Shown: positions 41,270 through 55,616 of the stretch, piece after piece | Layout of the letters: every line of letters begins with the position of its first letter | How positions within the stretch are numbered: position 1 is the first letter of the stretch | Assembly: GCA_000181795.3 (NCBI GenBank) | Contig: CM012953.1 | Span: 5,046,395-5,110,394 of the forward strand | Origin: Trichinella spiralis | Taxonomy: Eukaryota; Nematoda; Enoplea; Trichinellida; Trichinellidae | DNA: 64,000 nucleotides | Direction: 5' to 3' | Translations under genes and position numbers: made by a program | Notes under the pieces: generated by a model | What the model was told of the DNA's origin: nothing | Seen by the model: only the letters and a program-made list of their open reading frames with translations | The model's database searches: none

Positions 41270-41949
41270 ATTTTCTGCTATATATGTAATACTTTAAATT
41301 TCTCACTGAGTAAATTAGCAAGCATTTTTTATCTTTATTTACAATAATATAACTTTCAGTTACACGGAATTATATATTTGAATATAATGTTGAATATCAA
41401 TAATGAATTGTTTATTTACTTTGCTTATTGATTTTTCAGTTTATGGTTCATATCGTTTTATATGCTTTAAAAATCTTTATGTATACAAATCTTGCTGAAT
41501 TTTCCACGGTAATTTACATTACTTTTATATTTGTAATTTCAAAATGTGTAATATATTAATTAATTATTTGATATAAGTTACAATAAATTTAATGGAAAAC
41601 ATTTATCTTGACAATGCGCATGAAAATGTCTTTCAATGATTTATAAATGAACGGCAAATTCATAAAGCAAACTTGAGTATTATTAACAGAAACAATTGAA
41701 AAGAATTTTATGTTGCACATGTCAACTTTATTTCCTGAAAGATAACTTGGAATTTGATTTCATTATTATATTATATGCATAATGAATAAAATGTTGTAAA
41801 GCTAATCATTCATCCAAAATTTGATCAATATAAACACAGTAATTACGCAACATTAAAATAACCATTGAAAATTACGCAGTTTAGTTATTTACTTTATTAC
41901 ATATTATTACTGTAGTCTTATTACTTTAATTTAACTTAGGTAAATTTAA
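41270..41949. other. Intergenic DNA between the Yae1-like gene and malectin
   Basis: AT-rich. Contains the 3' end of the left gene and the promoter of malectin; nothing else seen. Confidence 0.4.
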
Positions 41950-44010
41950 ATGGATGTTTTTCGTTGTGCAATAATTTTTATTCTTTCTATTTCTGATGCG
42001 ACATTTACTAGTTACGCAGCTGGCGAAGTCATCGACGCAATCAATGCAGGTAAAAAATAGCTAAATAATGTTCAGATATAAATTTGGGAAAATGGAATAT
42101 AACATCAGAATTGAAATTGTCTTTATTATTGATAAGAAAATTTTAATTAGAACAGATTTTATCTAATTTATAAATATTTATATTTTTTTAAAGTTTACCA
42201 TTCAAGTGAGCAGAAGGTAACTAATTGGTGTTATAATTATTAATTAGAAGTGTTTTTTTCTGATTGTTATGTTTCAGTATGTGGAATTTAAATATGAAAA
42301 TTTTCAAGTGAAGCTTTTTTGTCTTGCATTGAATATTGAAAATAACATATTTTAATCTTCTGAAGTTATTTTGGTGATAGTATGAATTAAATTTGGTTAA
42401 TTCTAATTAGTGTTGTTTAAGTTTTATTTCCTTAATTTACACCCAAAATGGTTTGCTGTAAATTTTGTTGCACATTTTATACAGTAAACTATGTTTAAAT
42501 AGCATTTCCAGTTGAATCGAAAAGCTCGTAAGCAAAACATTAAATACATTAATTAATTTAGGCAAAATGTTAGATTTCATTCATTGATAATAAGCTAGTA
42601 TCATGAGGAGTGGGTACACGATTGATGATAAAAATTTAAATAGAATTATTTACGTAGAGATGAATAAGAAAAATTGGTTTGAATTGTTATAAAATGAAGC
42701 TTTCCAAATTTGTAGGTGGTCGTGCACATATAGACGACTTCGGAGTGCATTATCGAGAAGATCCTCTAGAGGGCGTTATAGGAATATCGTCTGATTATGG
42801 AAAGCGGTTTATAATTGAACGGGTTTCACCCAGCGATCAGATTTTATACCAGACTGAACGGTATCATACGAAAAGTTTTGAATATGAAATAACAATTCCA
42901 GAAGAAGGTGATTATGTTTTGGTTTTGAAGTTCAGCGAGGTGTACTTCAACGCTCCTGGTCAAAAGGTTTGAATTTTCAGCCGCCCTGAAAACTGTTTAA
43001 TTACCTGCTATTTTTGGTAGAATTCTAATCTTTAGACACAGTGCTAATTCACTTATTCTAATTATAACACCTAGTGAATAACGAACACACTGTATCTGAT
43101 TTTGCATATAGCAGCAGTCGATTGATTTAAAATCAATTTAGCATAGTTTGCAATTAGTCATATGCATATGCGGGAATGGAAATTTTATTGCATTTTATTT
43201 TTAACGTGTGATATTTTAATAAAATTTGACAAGTCTTTAATTTAATGCAGAAATGTTGTTTTATTTTAGGTTTTCGATGTAGCTTTGAATGATAAAGTTG
43301 TAATAAAACATTTGGATATATTTTCTCTTGTTGGACATGGAGTTGCGCATGACGAATATGTGCCGTTCAGAGTGCAAAATAGCATGCTTTATCTGAAGAG
43401 CTCTAGCATCCATTTCAACGGAAAATTAAAAGTTCGCTTTATTCATGTAAGAATAAATATATTACACCATGTTTTATTTTAGCAACCTAAAACTTGTCTT
43501 TGCATAAAAATTATTATGATGTTGGTTAAAATTTATTTGATAAATTTTTAAAGTGATAATATCCAAATATCCTAATGTTTTTCAGTAAAATTTTGAAAAT
43601 TTTTACTTTAAATCAGATTTTTCATTAAGATTGGGATAGACAATCCGAAAGTGAATGCACTGTATGTTTTGCGAGGAACTGTAGAAGGTGAGTGAAATTG
43701 TGTGTGAAGCAAATCTTTGGCATAATTTATTTGTTTCCTCACTTTGTTTCTGCTTATGTTCTTCCTTTCAGACGTACCACGTTTAAATGATGCGGATATC
43801 TCTGTAGAAAAACGAAGCGATAGTATAGAAACCGTTATAGAGGAAGTGGATCATTTTTCTGATGACACTTTGGGAAGTAGCGAAAAATATGCCAGCGGTC
43901 CAAAGTTACAGGATCCTTATGCACAACAAGATCAGAGTCAGTATTTATTGCCATTTTTAGTCATTCTCGCCTGTTTCTTTCCAATATTATATTGTCTTTG
44001 CCAAATGTAA
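41950..44010 (+). CDS. MLEC: Malectin, ER lectin for diglucosylated N-glycans
   Basis: Type I membrane protein of the endoplasmic reticulum that binds Glc2-Man9 glycans early in glycoprotein quality control, with ribophorin I. Five exons, 41950-42049, 42716-42966, 43270-43446, 43630-43687 and 43772-44010, give 274 residues; human has 292. The first exon holds a signal peptide ('[17 protein letters not shown]') and the start of the lectin fold ('[10 protein letters not shown]'). Then '[18 protein letters not shown]', '[18 protein letters not shown]' and '[20 protein letters not shown]' match malectin closely, including the aromatic residues that line the sugar site. After an acidic linker the C-terminus is a single membrane helix, '[18 protein letters not shown]'. 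The first intron, 666 bases, is long for this region. Confidence 0.95.
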
Positions 44011-45810
44011 TGTGACACTAACTGATCAATATAAATAGTATATTTGTCTGTACGTAAATAATAATAATAATAATAACTTTAAGAGCATACTGTTGTTATG
44101 TTTTGTTGATTTTCTGTTAATGAATTCCAACATTTTTGGGATAATATATTTCACTGGTATATAGCATTATCTTTTTCGTTTGTATTTTGAAAACTCGTAA
44201 AATAAAAGGTCATTTTTGGAGGAAATAAATAAATCACTTTCGAGTATATAGTTTGTGAAATATTTTATTATTAAACTGTTCATCAATTGCATTGACTGAA
44301 ATTGTTCAAAATCGATCCTATGCGAAATTACTTAAACTGGATGCTACATTACTATATGTATATAATTAAAACAAATTCAGAGTAATTTGAAAATAGAATT
44401 CGAAAAGCGAATATAAATTCTTTTTCTAAAACCGGGCAAGCTGAGACAATTTTCATTTTCTCCAATCAACTTCAGCAGCTTCCATAAATTTTCATAGTAT
44501 AAGAAAATCACAATACAAAAAGACAAATAAGTATAAACAATCATCTCTTGCCATTATGAAAAAAATGGATCAAATAATTCCGTTGTCAAAAAATTAAAAA
44601 TCAGACACCAAACAGAAGCAAGAAAGGAACTGAGAAAAATAATTTTTGTGTCCCACTGCAAACCGAAATCAAAGATACATTATCTTGATTAGTGATTGAC
44701 ATTAACAATCTACGATTGGTACATTTTCATCATCGTCGCTACAAAAATATCCAAAAGAACGTTCATCAAGAGTTAAAAAACAAATCTAAATCATTACCAT
44801 CATATATATATATATAATATGCAAAACGGAATACAACTGTATCTTAAGAAAAGTAAAGAAAACATCAGAACCGAATAGAGAGAATATTAGCGAAGAATAA
44901 GCGATCTGATTAAGACAATTTTTGAAAAAGTGAATACGCAAATAATAAGAATAATAATAATAATAATAAATAATCCAAGTTGATGATAATGAAAAGCAAA
45001 AAACAAAAGTTATACGGAATGTAATTTTAAATACCAGAGAATAAATTTATAAAAAAAAATAACGCTGCCGAAAAAGAAAAATAAAAGAATGATGTGTAAT
45101 GTAGAATATAATATACAGAGATTGTTGTATTCCGCAAAACTTTGGCAACAGTATGTAAATGATAAAAGTCGCATTTGACAGTCTGCGTGTGTAGTCAAGT
45201 GGAACAGAAAGAAACAAAGCTTGAGAAAAAGCTAAACCCGCCAATGAACAACAACACAACTTCCTTGCGGGAGTAAATCACCCTTTGCAAATTACCCTCA
45301 CGCATCACAAACAAGACCTTGAGCAAATGAATAAATAAATAAATAAATATTTGTACGTAAATAAATAAATAAATAAATAAATGCTGTAGAAGGAAGAAAA
45401 AATACCAACTTTCCATTAACAAAATTGACAACGTAACAGTAACAATAACAGGCAAGTAGGCAACAGCCATTTAAATTCGAAAAAAGAACTGAAATGTTAG
45501 GCACATTTCATGTTTGTTGATCTTTAAAAAATACATACATACATGCATACAATGTACTGTTTTAGGCACATCGTACCTAGATGTAGAAGAAAAAAAGTAA
45601 AAAAAGAAATTGAGATGAATAAAAATTAAAAAAAATAACAATTAAATATAATAACACAACAAAGTGAATATCTTTGGTATGAAGAGAGTAAGCAATACAA
45701 AGTAGGAGTGGAAAAACAACGACACCGCTTTTGCATCGAGTCTTCTTTAAATCAATCACAGAGCAATGTATTTTGTTGAATGAATGAAATTCATAATTGT
45801 GAAAAACTTT
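44011..45810. other. Intergenic DNA and 3' UTRs, several short microsatellites
   Basis: Convergent region between malectin and the TRIM-NHL gene. Holds (AAT)n at about 44944-44968, (AAAT)n at about 45325-45383 and a CATA tract near 45532-45550. Low-complexity reading frames here are ignored. No gene seen. Confidence 0.45.
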
Positions 45811-48800
45811 TTAAGCATTATGGCGATCCGGCGACCGCTTTACGTAAAGTGTGTCTAGCACCAGAAAAGAACAAGATTCCATCGACATTATAGCAATGAA
45901 TCCCTGAGAAGTGATGCGCAAGCCATTGCAACGTTTCATCTTGAATTAATAAACAAAATATTAATTAATTAATTAATTAATTCAATACAAATTTTCGCTC
46001 ACTGGAATCTCAGAACACTGATAATGGCATAGCGAATCTCCATTCTTTTTAAATACGACAACATAAATTTGATTTCCATGCCAACTTCCTACAACTACAT
46101 CCCCTTCGTCGGATACATCAACACCGAAAGGATATGGAGTGAAATGTTCGCCACCAATTTTACGCAAAATTGAACCTAAAAAGATTAAATATTGAAATTA
46201 AAATCAAACAAACAAATTAAAATACATTGCAAATTAAACGTTTAATTCACAAAATCATGTAAAAAATCTTTTAATATCAAATTTAATTCATTAAAAAAAA
46301 TAATAAATAGACCTGTATGTGAAAAAACAGAAACAGTATGACTGCTCAAATCTGCAATGTACAATTCATCGCCAACGACAGCTAAATCGGAAGGTTCACC
46401 TACTGCCGGTTGATAAGAGAAGCAGTGCAATATTTCAAAGGATTCAGTAAGAAAGATGACCGATTCCTCTGACATGTCAATCATGACAATTTCCCCTTTC
46501 CAACTGATCGCCAAACCACGCAACGCTTGCACAAATGGAGTACCTGAATTATGCACAATAAATGCATGCAAATATTGCAACAAAACTGCAAAAATATCCG
46601 CCCCTTCCTCTTACTGTTGTGCTTTATGTACTTCCCGCAGCGTGTGAAATATACCAAACGCGTCTGATCATTTGGACAATCACCGACAATAATTTGTGTT
46701 CCATCTCTCGACAAAATAACCTAAGATACAAAAAAATATTTTTTAATTTAAATAAACGCATAACTTTTCACCTTCTTAAAAAATTACAAAAATAATACAC
46801 TTCAAAACATTCATTCAATTACAATTTACATTACATAACATAACATGATAGATAAACTTTAATCTTACCTTAATTATTACGATGAAAATTTCATAATTTC
46901 CTTTTTTTATTCATGCAAAATATTAAAATTAAATTAACTGATTACTATTTGCTGTTTTCGGTGAATTATTCAAAAAAATGCATATATATATATATATAGC
47001 ATTCTATATTCTCACTCGACGTGGACTGATCAAATGCTGATGGTCAGTCATTTTTGAAAATATCGTCTTTGACTGACCATTCAAATCTAACACCTGAATC
47101 CGGTGATTCTGAGTATCAGCGACGATCAATTCCCCTTCTGGAGTGATGCAAAAGCCTTGTGGTAAGCAGAACTGACCCGGTCCTGAGCCTGCTTCTCCAA
47201 AATTTGCTCTAAATTCACACCATAAAATGAATAAACCAATAATAATAATAAACTAAGCGATGCATTAAACTTTACTTAATTTTCATTTCATTCATGGTAA
47301 TTGGGCGCCTGACGGTTGATGGCATTGACCACGTTGACAATGTTGTAGTGGAAGAATTTTGCAAAAGTGAAGAATGAAAAAATGCCGGCCCAGTGTATTC
47401 TGACAGATGAGAAAAATTATTGCAAAAACTGTAAGCATTCACACCGCTACTGCTAGAAACGTTGGCCGCTGGGAACAAATTCGATATTCGATCGAAATAG
47501 CAAGTTGAAGAAAAGTTCGAAAGATCATCTTTATATTCATCATGCACTGTCGGCTGAAATTATGGTGAAGAGATAATAAAGAAAGAAAAAATCATCAATA
47601 TAAAATCCATCACAGCCGATTACCATTTGACGCATGCCCAGAGTTAATGCTGCATTCGAATTGAGAAGACTATTTCCCAAATAATTATTTAATTTGTTAC
47701 TTTCTAAGTAAAAATTTAAAAATCAAACTTTTCAAAATCAAGACAAATGATATTCCAAACAAATAATTTACCCTTGTAGACAGTCATTGAACAAGTAGTT
47801 TTTGATGCAGTCATCATCACATTATTTGCATAATCAGTATCGTAATTGGATGCCGCTGAAAATGATCCAATACTGGAAGTATTGTTGCCATAATTTCGCA
47901 TCTGTTGTCCAACATCTGCACTAATACCGCCAGAAAGTGTTGAAGCAACATATGATGCAGTTGGATTCGAATAGCAAGCATTTTGCATTAGCTGTCCTGT
48001 CGACGATGACGGCGATGAAGTATTCCCAAGAAACCAAGGCGATATTTTCGGCGTAATCAACTCCTTCTGACCCTCTTTAACTAATAAAATAAATTAATTT
48101 CTATTTTTAACTAATAAAATCATGTTATAAAGTAATAACAATTACAAATAGGAAATATTCTAATTATTAAATCTCAGTACATACTGCTGACAGAACCAAA
48201 AGTCGAAGAGGCGGCTTTCATAAATGCATCTATATCTTTCGTAAATACTACATTCGTCGACACCTCAGCACTAGGAATGCTGTGAACCAACTGCACCAAC
48301 TGCCTAACAATAATTCGTGATGTGCTTAAAATTTCTGAAGTGCTTCCCTTTTTCAATAATCGACCTGTAAATCTGAAATAAAACAAATCTTCAATTTCAG
48401 TATCAATTCATAAAACAAAAAGTAAATCTAGATGTGACTGACTGGTCGATGCAGTTTTACAATTACAGTTACATTCAAAAATGAAATTGCAAAAAATACT
48501 AAAAAAATCATTCACTGAACTTTCTGCACCAGTAAACACATTGAAAAATATATGCTCAACTGCTATGTATTTTAACTTGATATAACCAACGACAGAAAAA
48601 AAATTACCGAAATGCGTCGTTCATTTTTTCACAAGTGAGATCCAATTTTCGACTGTTTTCGGCAATTTTTCGCTCAGACTCGCTGTGAGCATATTCTACT
48701 TGTGCAAGTAAATTATCACGAATTTTGCATATCCATTCAATGCAAATATTCGCATGATGTTCAATTTCCCGCCTCACTAAATCCGCGTTAGCATTTAAAT

Positions 48801-51193
48801 CTTTCAAACGTTTGTCAGTGTTGGCTGTGAAGCTTTCGCAGCATGCTTTCTAGAAGAACAACAATCTTAACAACAGAAATAAATACATAAAAAATATTTC
48901 CACTTTTCAATTTCAATAAATGCGAATGTAAAGAAAATTTATCTTTTACATTAATTCTAAGTTATTTAAAAAAATTACCTTTGCTTTCGCTTTTGAAACT
49001 AAGCTTTGTATTTCTTCTCGAACATTCGCTACCAATTTTGCACTAATGAACTCCAACTTGTGCTCCGGTGGTGCATGCAACTGCATCGTGCAATCACGAC
49101 ACGTCAACACCTTAAACGATTTATATTTTTCTTCTAAAAATTTTACATTTGAAAAATTTTCTAACTCGGCATGTGAAACAAAAATGTCTGATAAATTCGT
49201 TCGTATGAATTTGACAAGTCAGCAATCTTGAACCAAGTTCCGCTTTAGCAGAGTTCGCGAATTCGTTAAATTCAAATACCTACAAGATAATTATTCCATA
49301 CGAATAATTTGAAAATTTTAAAATCCACATACCCGATGATTGTCAAAACATCTCATAAAACGATGAGCATAGAAACAGTTGTCGCACAAAAAATTCTCAC
49401 AATCGTAACATCCAGCCACAGCTGCTCGCTTCGCTTTGCATGACTCACAACTGGCTTCTTTTGTTCCTGTTTCAGCAGATTGACCCGTCTTATGCCGACT
49501 TGCCAGGTAATCACGAACCAAATGCTTCACCCAACGAACATCATTTCCGACATTCGTGTCCTGGAGAAAAAATGCAATATAAAAATAGACATTAATTATT
49601 TGATGACAAATAAATATAATTTTTAATGCTTCTCTAAATTAAACTACTTAAATTAATGAAAAACTGATAAAATTTATTAAACAGTTTAACCGTACAAAAT
49701 CTATGGAAATCGCAACTTTTTTCACCTGATTGCAAACCGGGCAACGAACAACACCAGGTGGTGGCTTAAAATTGCATTTCGAAGGCTCCAACGCTTTAAA
49801 AGAGTCGTTTTCTGAATCTGCCTTTCCTTCCAAAAGAGCAACTATGCACTCTTCACACAACGTGTGCAAACAGTCCAATAATCTTGGCTAATATAAACAA
49901 ACTTGATGATCCATAATTACTACAGTACACCATATATACAAAATAATAAAGCGGATGCAAAATCATATTCGAAACTTACAATCCTTCCAAGAACAAAATA
50001 CTATTGTATAGATACTGAAAAATATTTTATTACAGTTTTGAAAATTAAAAACTCATAAGTTTTGCAGAATCATTCAGTTAAATGATGATTACTCCAGTCG
50101 TGTGAATAGTTGTTTTTCAGTACTAGTTTTAAACGAGTACTTATTAATTTCTATTATACTTGTCTAACACATTTCTTTGGAAAACGTCACGAAATGAAAA
50201 TGAAAAGTGGTTTGTGTCAACTTTTCTTAATTATCTATAAGCATCTAGGAAACGAAAGATACTGATTAAATTTAATGCTCGCTTTTCGAAACTTATATTC
50301 TACTGTGCCAAACAAAAGTAAGCATAGAAAGATCCACACTGATATTCGATCTTAATCTGTCTTTTAAACAATTTTTTTCAATCTTGACCAACAGATACGA
50401 TGCAAACTGCTTATAATTCAAGAATTTACATAACATATACCATACTATATGAATTATACAATATTATATAAATTTTCTTACTTTGAAAGTGAAAAGACAG
50501 CTGCATTGACTTTAAATTACATGAAATTACCCTTCATCAGTAAAATTCATGTTTACCATAACATAGTTTATTATACAAATTACTTCTTTCATTACTCGCA
50601 TATTTTCCATGCTTTTTAAACAACCCAAACAAAGAAAATGCATCACTGCAGTAAACGAAGGCAATCATAATAAAAAATACATTAAAAACGGAAACAGGCA
50701 AATAACTAATTTTAAATTATGGGAGAATATGCACAATTAAATTTTAATTCACATGTTGCTAATTAAAATCAACATTGAAATAATAAAATTATTTAATGTA
50801 AGAAAAGAATATTCATAAACGTTCCAGAAATAATAAAAAGATAATCTGTGATGTTGTCAAAAAAAACATGCTTTAAAATATTTTATTCGAATACTATTTT
50901 ATTACAACAATGTCTGAAAAAGTTAATATCAAGATGCTTACATTATTAAATGATTTCAGACAAACTGGACATGTATCTTCAGTCCATCCTTCGCTACCGC
51001 TAAGACTTGCATGGCCATTTTCTCTGCTTTCAACAGCTTGAAATTCAAATTCAGTAGATCCAGCTGAGTGTGGGCCGGTGTGACTAACAATCGGTGGAGA
51101 GCTTTCGCTCATGTTTAAGCTTTCTATCATACGATTCGAAATCACCTCAGCCATATCGTCTTCGACAACATTCACATTATTTTTACTTTCCAT
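45811..51193 (-). CDS. RING / B-box / coiled coil / NHL protein (TRIM-NHL, NHL-1 like)
   Basis: Likely E3 ubiquitin ligase with a C-terminal NHL propeller, a family acting in neural, stress and RNA regulation. Fifteen exons join to 938 residues: 51193-50942, 49887-49726, 49560-49333, 49279-49166, 49110-48979, 48849-48608, 48372-48185, 48080-47772, 47703-47624, 47553-47276, 47208-47016, 46720-46615, 46543-46313, 46175-46003, 45939-45811. The RING runs 'CPVCLKSFNNPRLLDCLHTL' to 'VVRCPVCNQ', with a long loop. B-box 1 is 'CESCKAKRAAVAGCYDCENF', B-box 2 'CQIHTNEFIRHFCFTC' plus 'LTCRDCTMQLH', cut by a 55-base intron. A coiled coil (about 260-400) and Ser/Asn-rich linker follow. NHL repeats include 'GPGQFCLPQGFCITPEGELI', 'VADTQNHRIQVLD' and 'GEPSDLAVVGDELYIAD'. 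The set of domains matches NHL-1 and TRIM2/3 better than LIN-41, which has no comparable start. Confidence 0.9.
49888..50941 (-). other. Long intron inside the RING domain of the TRIM-NHL gene
   Basis: About 1.05 kb of AT-rich sequence between the first and second coding exons, the longest intron of the gene. Nothing else is recognised in it. Confidence 0.6.
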
Positions 51194-53690
51194 CTTTGTG
51201 AAAAAAATATATATAATTTATTTATATGATGTGCACAGTAGATGAGCAGATAACAGTCAACAACTCTAGTCGAAGACTAGCCAGAACTTCAGCTTATTAG
51301 TGAAACCAGTATAACCACATGAAAGTGGCTGAGATAACTGTAAATAATTGCACCTGAAAGTCAAACACACAACATTCAATATTGCAACTGAACGAAATTT
51401 TACAACAAACATTTTTATCATATTATAAATTAAGATAAATATGTTTTTTAAAATTTTTATTAAGAATAAAACATAAAAAATATATACACGTTTGATATTC
51501 AATATTTTAAACTCTTTGCATTTTCACTACTATTATCCAATTACTTTGCTTAAAATAATTGTTGCATGACTTAAAAAATTAACAGTAACATTACCATTTT
51601 GGCATACTTTATATTTCAAAATTAAGTGAAGTGGAAATACTGTATTACACAAATGAAATATAGGATGCTTTTCTAAAGGAGGCTTTTTGAAAACGGTTCG
51701 TGATGCACCCTTGGCATGCATTGTCAATATCTGGGATAAAAATGATGTGAATACTTTTACCAAATTAATTATTGTGAACTATACTTAATAAATCCCCTCA
51801 TACAAAGTTTGGAATTCAACAATTTCTTGCTCAACAAAACATTGCTATTAGTGAAAAAAGTTATAGATGAGAATAATTATATATAAATATACACACTACG
51901 AATGATGATGCAATTCAATCATATTATATACGAATAGCAGCTGACCTCAAATCGTTTACAAATACAATAATAATTTTCTTACAACAGAAGGACAACATTG
52001 TGATACATTTCTACTTTACGCTCATAACAATCATCTGCATCTTTAACGTATAGTGCTGTTGGAAGCGGCAGAATGATTAGGTAAAACAATTTTATGTTTT
52101 TGTATGTGCAGAGCTGCAAGGAAAGCTTTTCCATCGCACATTGATTTGGAGAGGAATTTTATTCGTTCTTTAATTTCATTAGTTTTAATTGATTTTCCTA
52201 TGATTCGCTTATACTTCAATGCTTTTCATTCGCATATATATCTCAGACTCTTATTGGTTAATAATATTCAACTTTGAATAGCTGTATATTGCAACTTTTC
52301 AGTGGTCAAAAATCTTGCAAACTACAAAATTTTATAAGTATGCTTTATATTAGAAAAATGATTTGTAATATTTTAAAATTTATATTGTTTAAAAATATTT
52401 TGCTTCATTTTGATTGCTATTATTAATTTAATTTGTCATAATTTGTATTTTATCTGAAAATCAGCTTTGAAATAATTATTTCACATTATGATTTCCTTGT
52501 AACTATAATGAAATACTTTAATCAGTACTGAAAAAGCATCTTTTCTTATTTAAAAATATGCAAAAGAAAAAGAACAATTACTGCAACAAGTTAACACAAT
52601 ACAAAATGTGTTATAATAAACTTATGTTACACTGGGTGTCTTCCTGCTCAGCGTGAATGCACTGCAAAACGCAAGAAAACGCGCCAGGAGTTTCTATTTC
52701 TTCTGACGCCTTACTAGTCTCTTCGTTATATAACAGTATATATATAACATTGGCATCGCTTTCTCCAAATGTTCGTTCGCGGAGCAATCTCTTGTACGTT
52801 CTGCATATGCTATAAACGTTAGTTTTACTGAATTAATAAATGAAATAACATCTCTTCAATTCTCTACCAACTAAACACAATTCTGGAGTAAACATTATAC
52901 TTAAATAGCATATTTTAATAAAACTTGGTCATAATATGCTTTAATAACATTATTCTATAAAATTTTTTAATGCTTTCTTTTTAAAAAGCACAAAGTAGAT
53001 GCAGTTAAAGTAAAAAATATCAAACAAGTTTAAAATGCTAAATAGCATGTTGCACATATACTTAATAAAATAAAAAATACTTCTTTTTTCAATTATAAAG
53101 CATGTTACAAGAATAGATGATATGGAAATTTGTTAAAACCTGAAAATTACACGAACAGGATACTGTAATTCATTTTTTAATCAACTGTGGTGCTAGCAGT
53201 ACGTGTAATCTTTATTTTTTAATTTATCAGTTAAGAGACGTTGTTTCGCTAGTGCATATGTTCATTTTGTTTATATACATTGTGAAAAAGTAAAAGTAAA
53301 AACATTGTAGAATTCTTATTAAATTTTTGTCTTGAATAATTTGCAAGTAATATAAAAATGTAAACGTTCAGTGTTAGTTAAATTTAACTGATTTAGTTAA
53401 CAATTGAAAAATGAATTTGTTGAAAAAATATTCTGTTTCGTTTAGTTCTCAAGCGCATGTCATCATAAGAAAAGATTATTTTTCAAGTCTTCTATTTTTT
53501 GTGTTACTTAATGTTTCGTTCACTTGGTGTAGTTTGTAAGTAAAAATTTTTTTCTTAAAGTGTTTAGGCAATTTCTTCAGCAACATATTTCAACTTTTAT
53601 AACCAGTTTTATGTACGAAGTTATCAGAATTAGCGTCATTCATTACGTAATGTTTGCATTAACCTTTGTTTTTTTGAATTGTAGCCAGAT
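51194..53690. other. Region between divergent TRIM-NHL and PHKG genes
   Basis: Two and a half kb without a supported exon. A small block at about 52625-52800 is less AT-rich ('gaaaacgcgccaggag') and may be a promoter or leader exon of one of the two genes. Frames at 51266-51763 are of chance type. Confidence 0.4.
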
Positions 53691-55616
53691 ATGCCTCCTT
53701 CTGTAGCTGACGTAGAAGATTCGCACATAAGCGATCCGAAATGTGAATTTTATACCAATTATGATTGTAAAGAAATTTTGGGAAAGTAAATTATTTTTAC
53801 TTGTGCATATTGTTTGTGGAATGCTTCATTTGAAATTTTTTTCTCAGAGGTATGAGCAGTACAGTTCGTCGATGCATACGAAAATCAACGGGAAAAGAGT
53901 ATGCAGTGAAAATTATTGATGTCAGTTCTGAGAAAGCTACCGAAGAACAAGCCAGGGAACTTCGAGAGACCACTCTTCGTGAAATTCGAATTCTCAAAAT
54001 GATGGCTGGTCATCAGAACATAAGTAAGTTTTTCATTTTTTGTATAATTAACATATTCAATGATTGATTGCTTTTTAGTTGAATTGCACGATTTTTACGA
54101 AATGCCGTCATTTTTATTCATTGTATTTGAACTGTAATGTTGTTTCTTTATTCATTTTTTTTGTTATGTGGCTGATTTTTTATTAGGGCTAAAGGTGGGG
54201 AATTGTTTGATTATTTGACAAAAGTGGTAACATGTTCAGAAAAGAAAACTCGGTGAGTGTTATTGTTTACTAATTCATTATTTAGATCTTTTTGCACAGT
54301 TATAAAGATAAGATAGTTTAAAGCAGAAATTCTTTAATGTTAGAATGAAAATTTCAGCAAAACAATATTTTAGACATATTATGAAACAGCTACTTGAAGC
54401 TGTAAAAGCTATGCATCAAAAGAACATCGTGCATCGCGATATTAAGGTCATTATTAGGTTTGAAAATTTTCTTTTTTAATTTCCTCAGTTAACTTTAGCT
54501 GGAAAATGTGCTTATGGTTGATGATGAGACAGTGAAACTGACGGACTTCGGTTTTGCTTATGAAATTACGGGAGATGTGCAATTAACAGGTAAATTGTTA
54601 TTTGCTCTTTAATACATACGCATTGATATTTGAAAAATTTGTAGAATTATGTGGAACACCAGGATATTTGGCACCTGAGGTTCTGAAAGTAAGCATGTAT
54701 GACTCTGTCAAAGGATACGGACTAGAAGTTGACTTATGGGCATGCGGTGTGATTATGTACACACTGTAAGTTTGATTATTCTTGTATTCGGTAGGATTTA
54801 AATGGAAGTTTGTGCTTTATTAGTTAAAACTGAGAAGAAAGTGAAAATTATTTTTTTAGTCTTTGCGGCTACGCGCCTTTTTATCACAGAAAGCAAATTT
54901 ACATGCTGAGAGCTATAACAGAAGGTCGCTATGAATTTCGTTCACCGGAATGGGATGAAATAAGCGAAGCAGCAAAAGATTTGGTAATTTTATTATTTAT
55001 CATGATCTGTGGTTGTTGTTGTTGTTGCTATTTCGTATTTTTTAAATTTAAGATTCGCAAACTTCTTAGTGTCGATCCCAAGGCTCGTGCAACTGCCAAA
55101 GAAGCTTTAGCCCATCCATATTTTCAACAGAATTTAGTCATTAAAAAAGAATTTTTTTCAATGTTTTTTACTTAAATAACGTTAATTGTAGACTGAAGAA
55201 TCTGCGACTAAATTTTTGGAAAGAAGTTTTGATGCGAAGAAAAAATTTAGAGTAAATTTACAGTCATAATATGCATTATTTGTATGTGGAGAATAGTTTT
55301 TTGAAATTGTTTTTTTCTTATTTATTAGCTAGCCATTGTGCAAGTTCGACTGTTGGTTCGCCTGCTTCGGATTCGTTACATTCCGATTTTGGTTGCCGCC
55401 TCTTCAGTACAGGCGAATCCTTATGCGACGAGAAAGATTCGGAAGCACATTGATGCCTTGGCATTTCGTATTTATGGTCACTGGGTGAAGAAAGGACGGG
55501 AGCAGTTCCGCGATGCTTTATTTGCAAATGCTGTCAAAAACGACATGCAGCGCTTTCGCAAGCCAGTAATGAAAGGCGATTCAACGCCAGATTCGTCAGC
55601 TATTACTGTCTATTGA
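53691..55616 (+). CDS. PHKG: Phosphorylase b kinase gamma catalytic subunit
   Basis: Ser/Thr kinase that activates glycogen phosphorylase in response to Ca2+ as part of the phosphorylase kinase holoenzyme. Eleven exons, 53691-53785, 53848-54023, 54079-54133, 54187-54252, 54374-54446, 54499-54589, 54645-54765, 54860-54983, 55053-55136, 55192-55251 and 55329-55616, give 410 residues, near the 387-406 of vertebrates. The kinase domain has '[11 protein letters not shown]' (Gly loop), 'YAVKIIDV', 'HRDIKLENVLM', '[10 protein letters not shown]', '[13 protein letters not shown]' and '[20 protein letters not shown]'. The C-terminal part, '[20 protein letters not shown]' then '[16 protein letters not shown]', matches the calmodulin-binding regulatory tail specific to PHKG. 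The ATG lies six bases after 'gaattgtag', a possible trans-splice acceptor. As in other PHKG proteins, no activation-loop phosphosite appears needed. Confidence 0.95.

Noticed and set aside
45010-45759. Several minus-strand hydrophobic frames resembling membrane peptides
   Set aside because: They translate AAAT and A-rich tracts in the TRIM-NHL 3' region; hydrophobicity is a by-product of AT-rich DNA.
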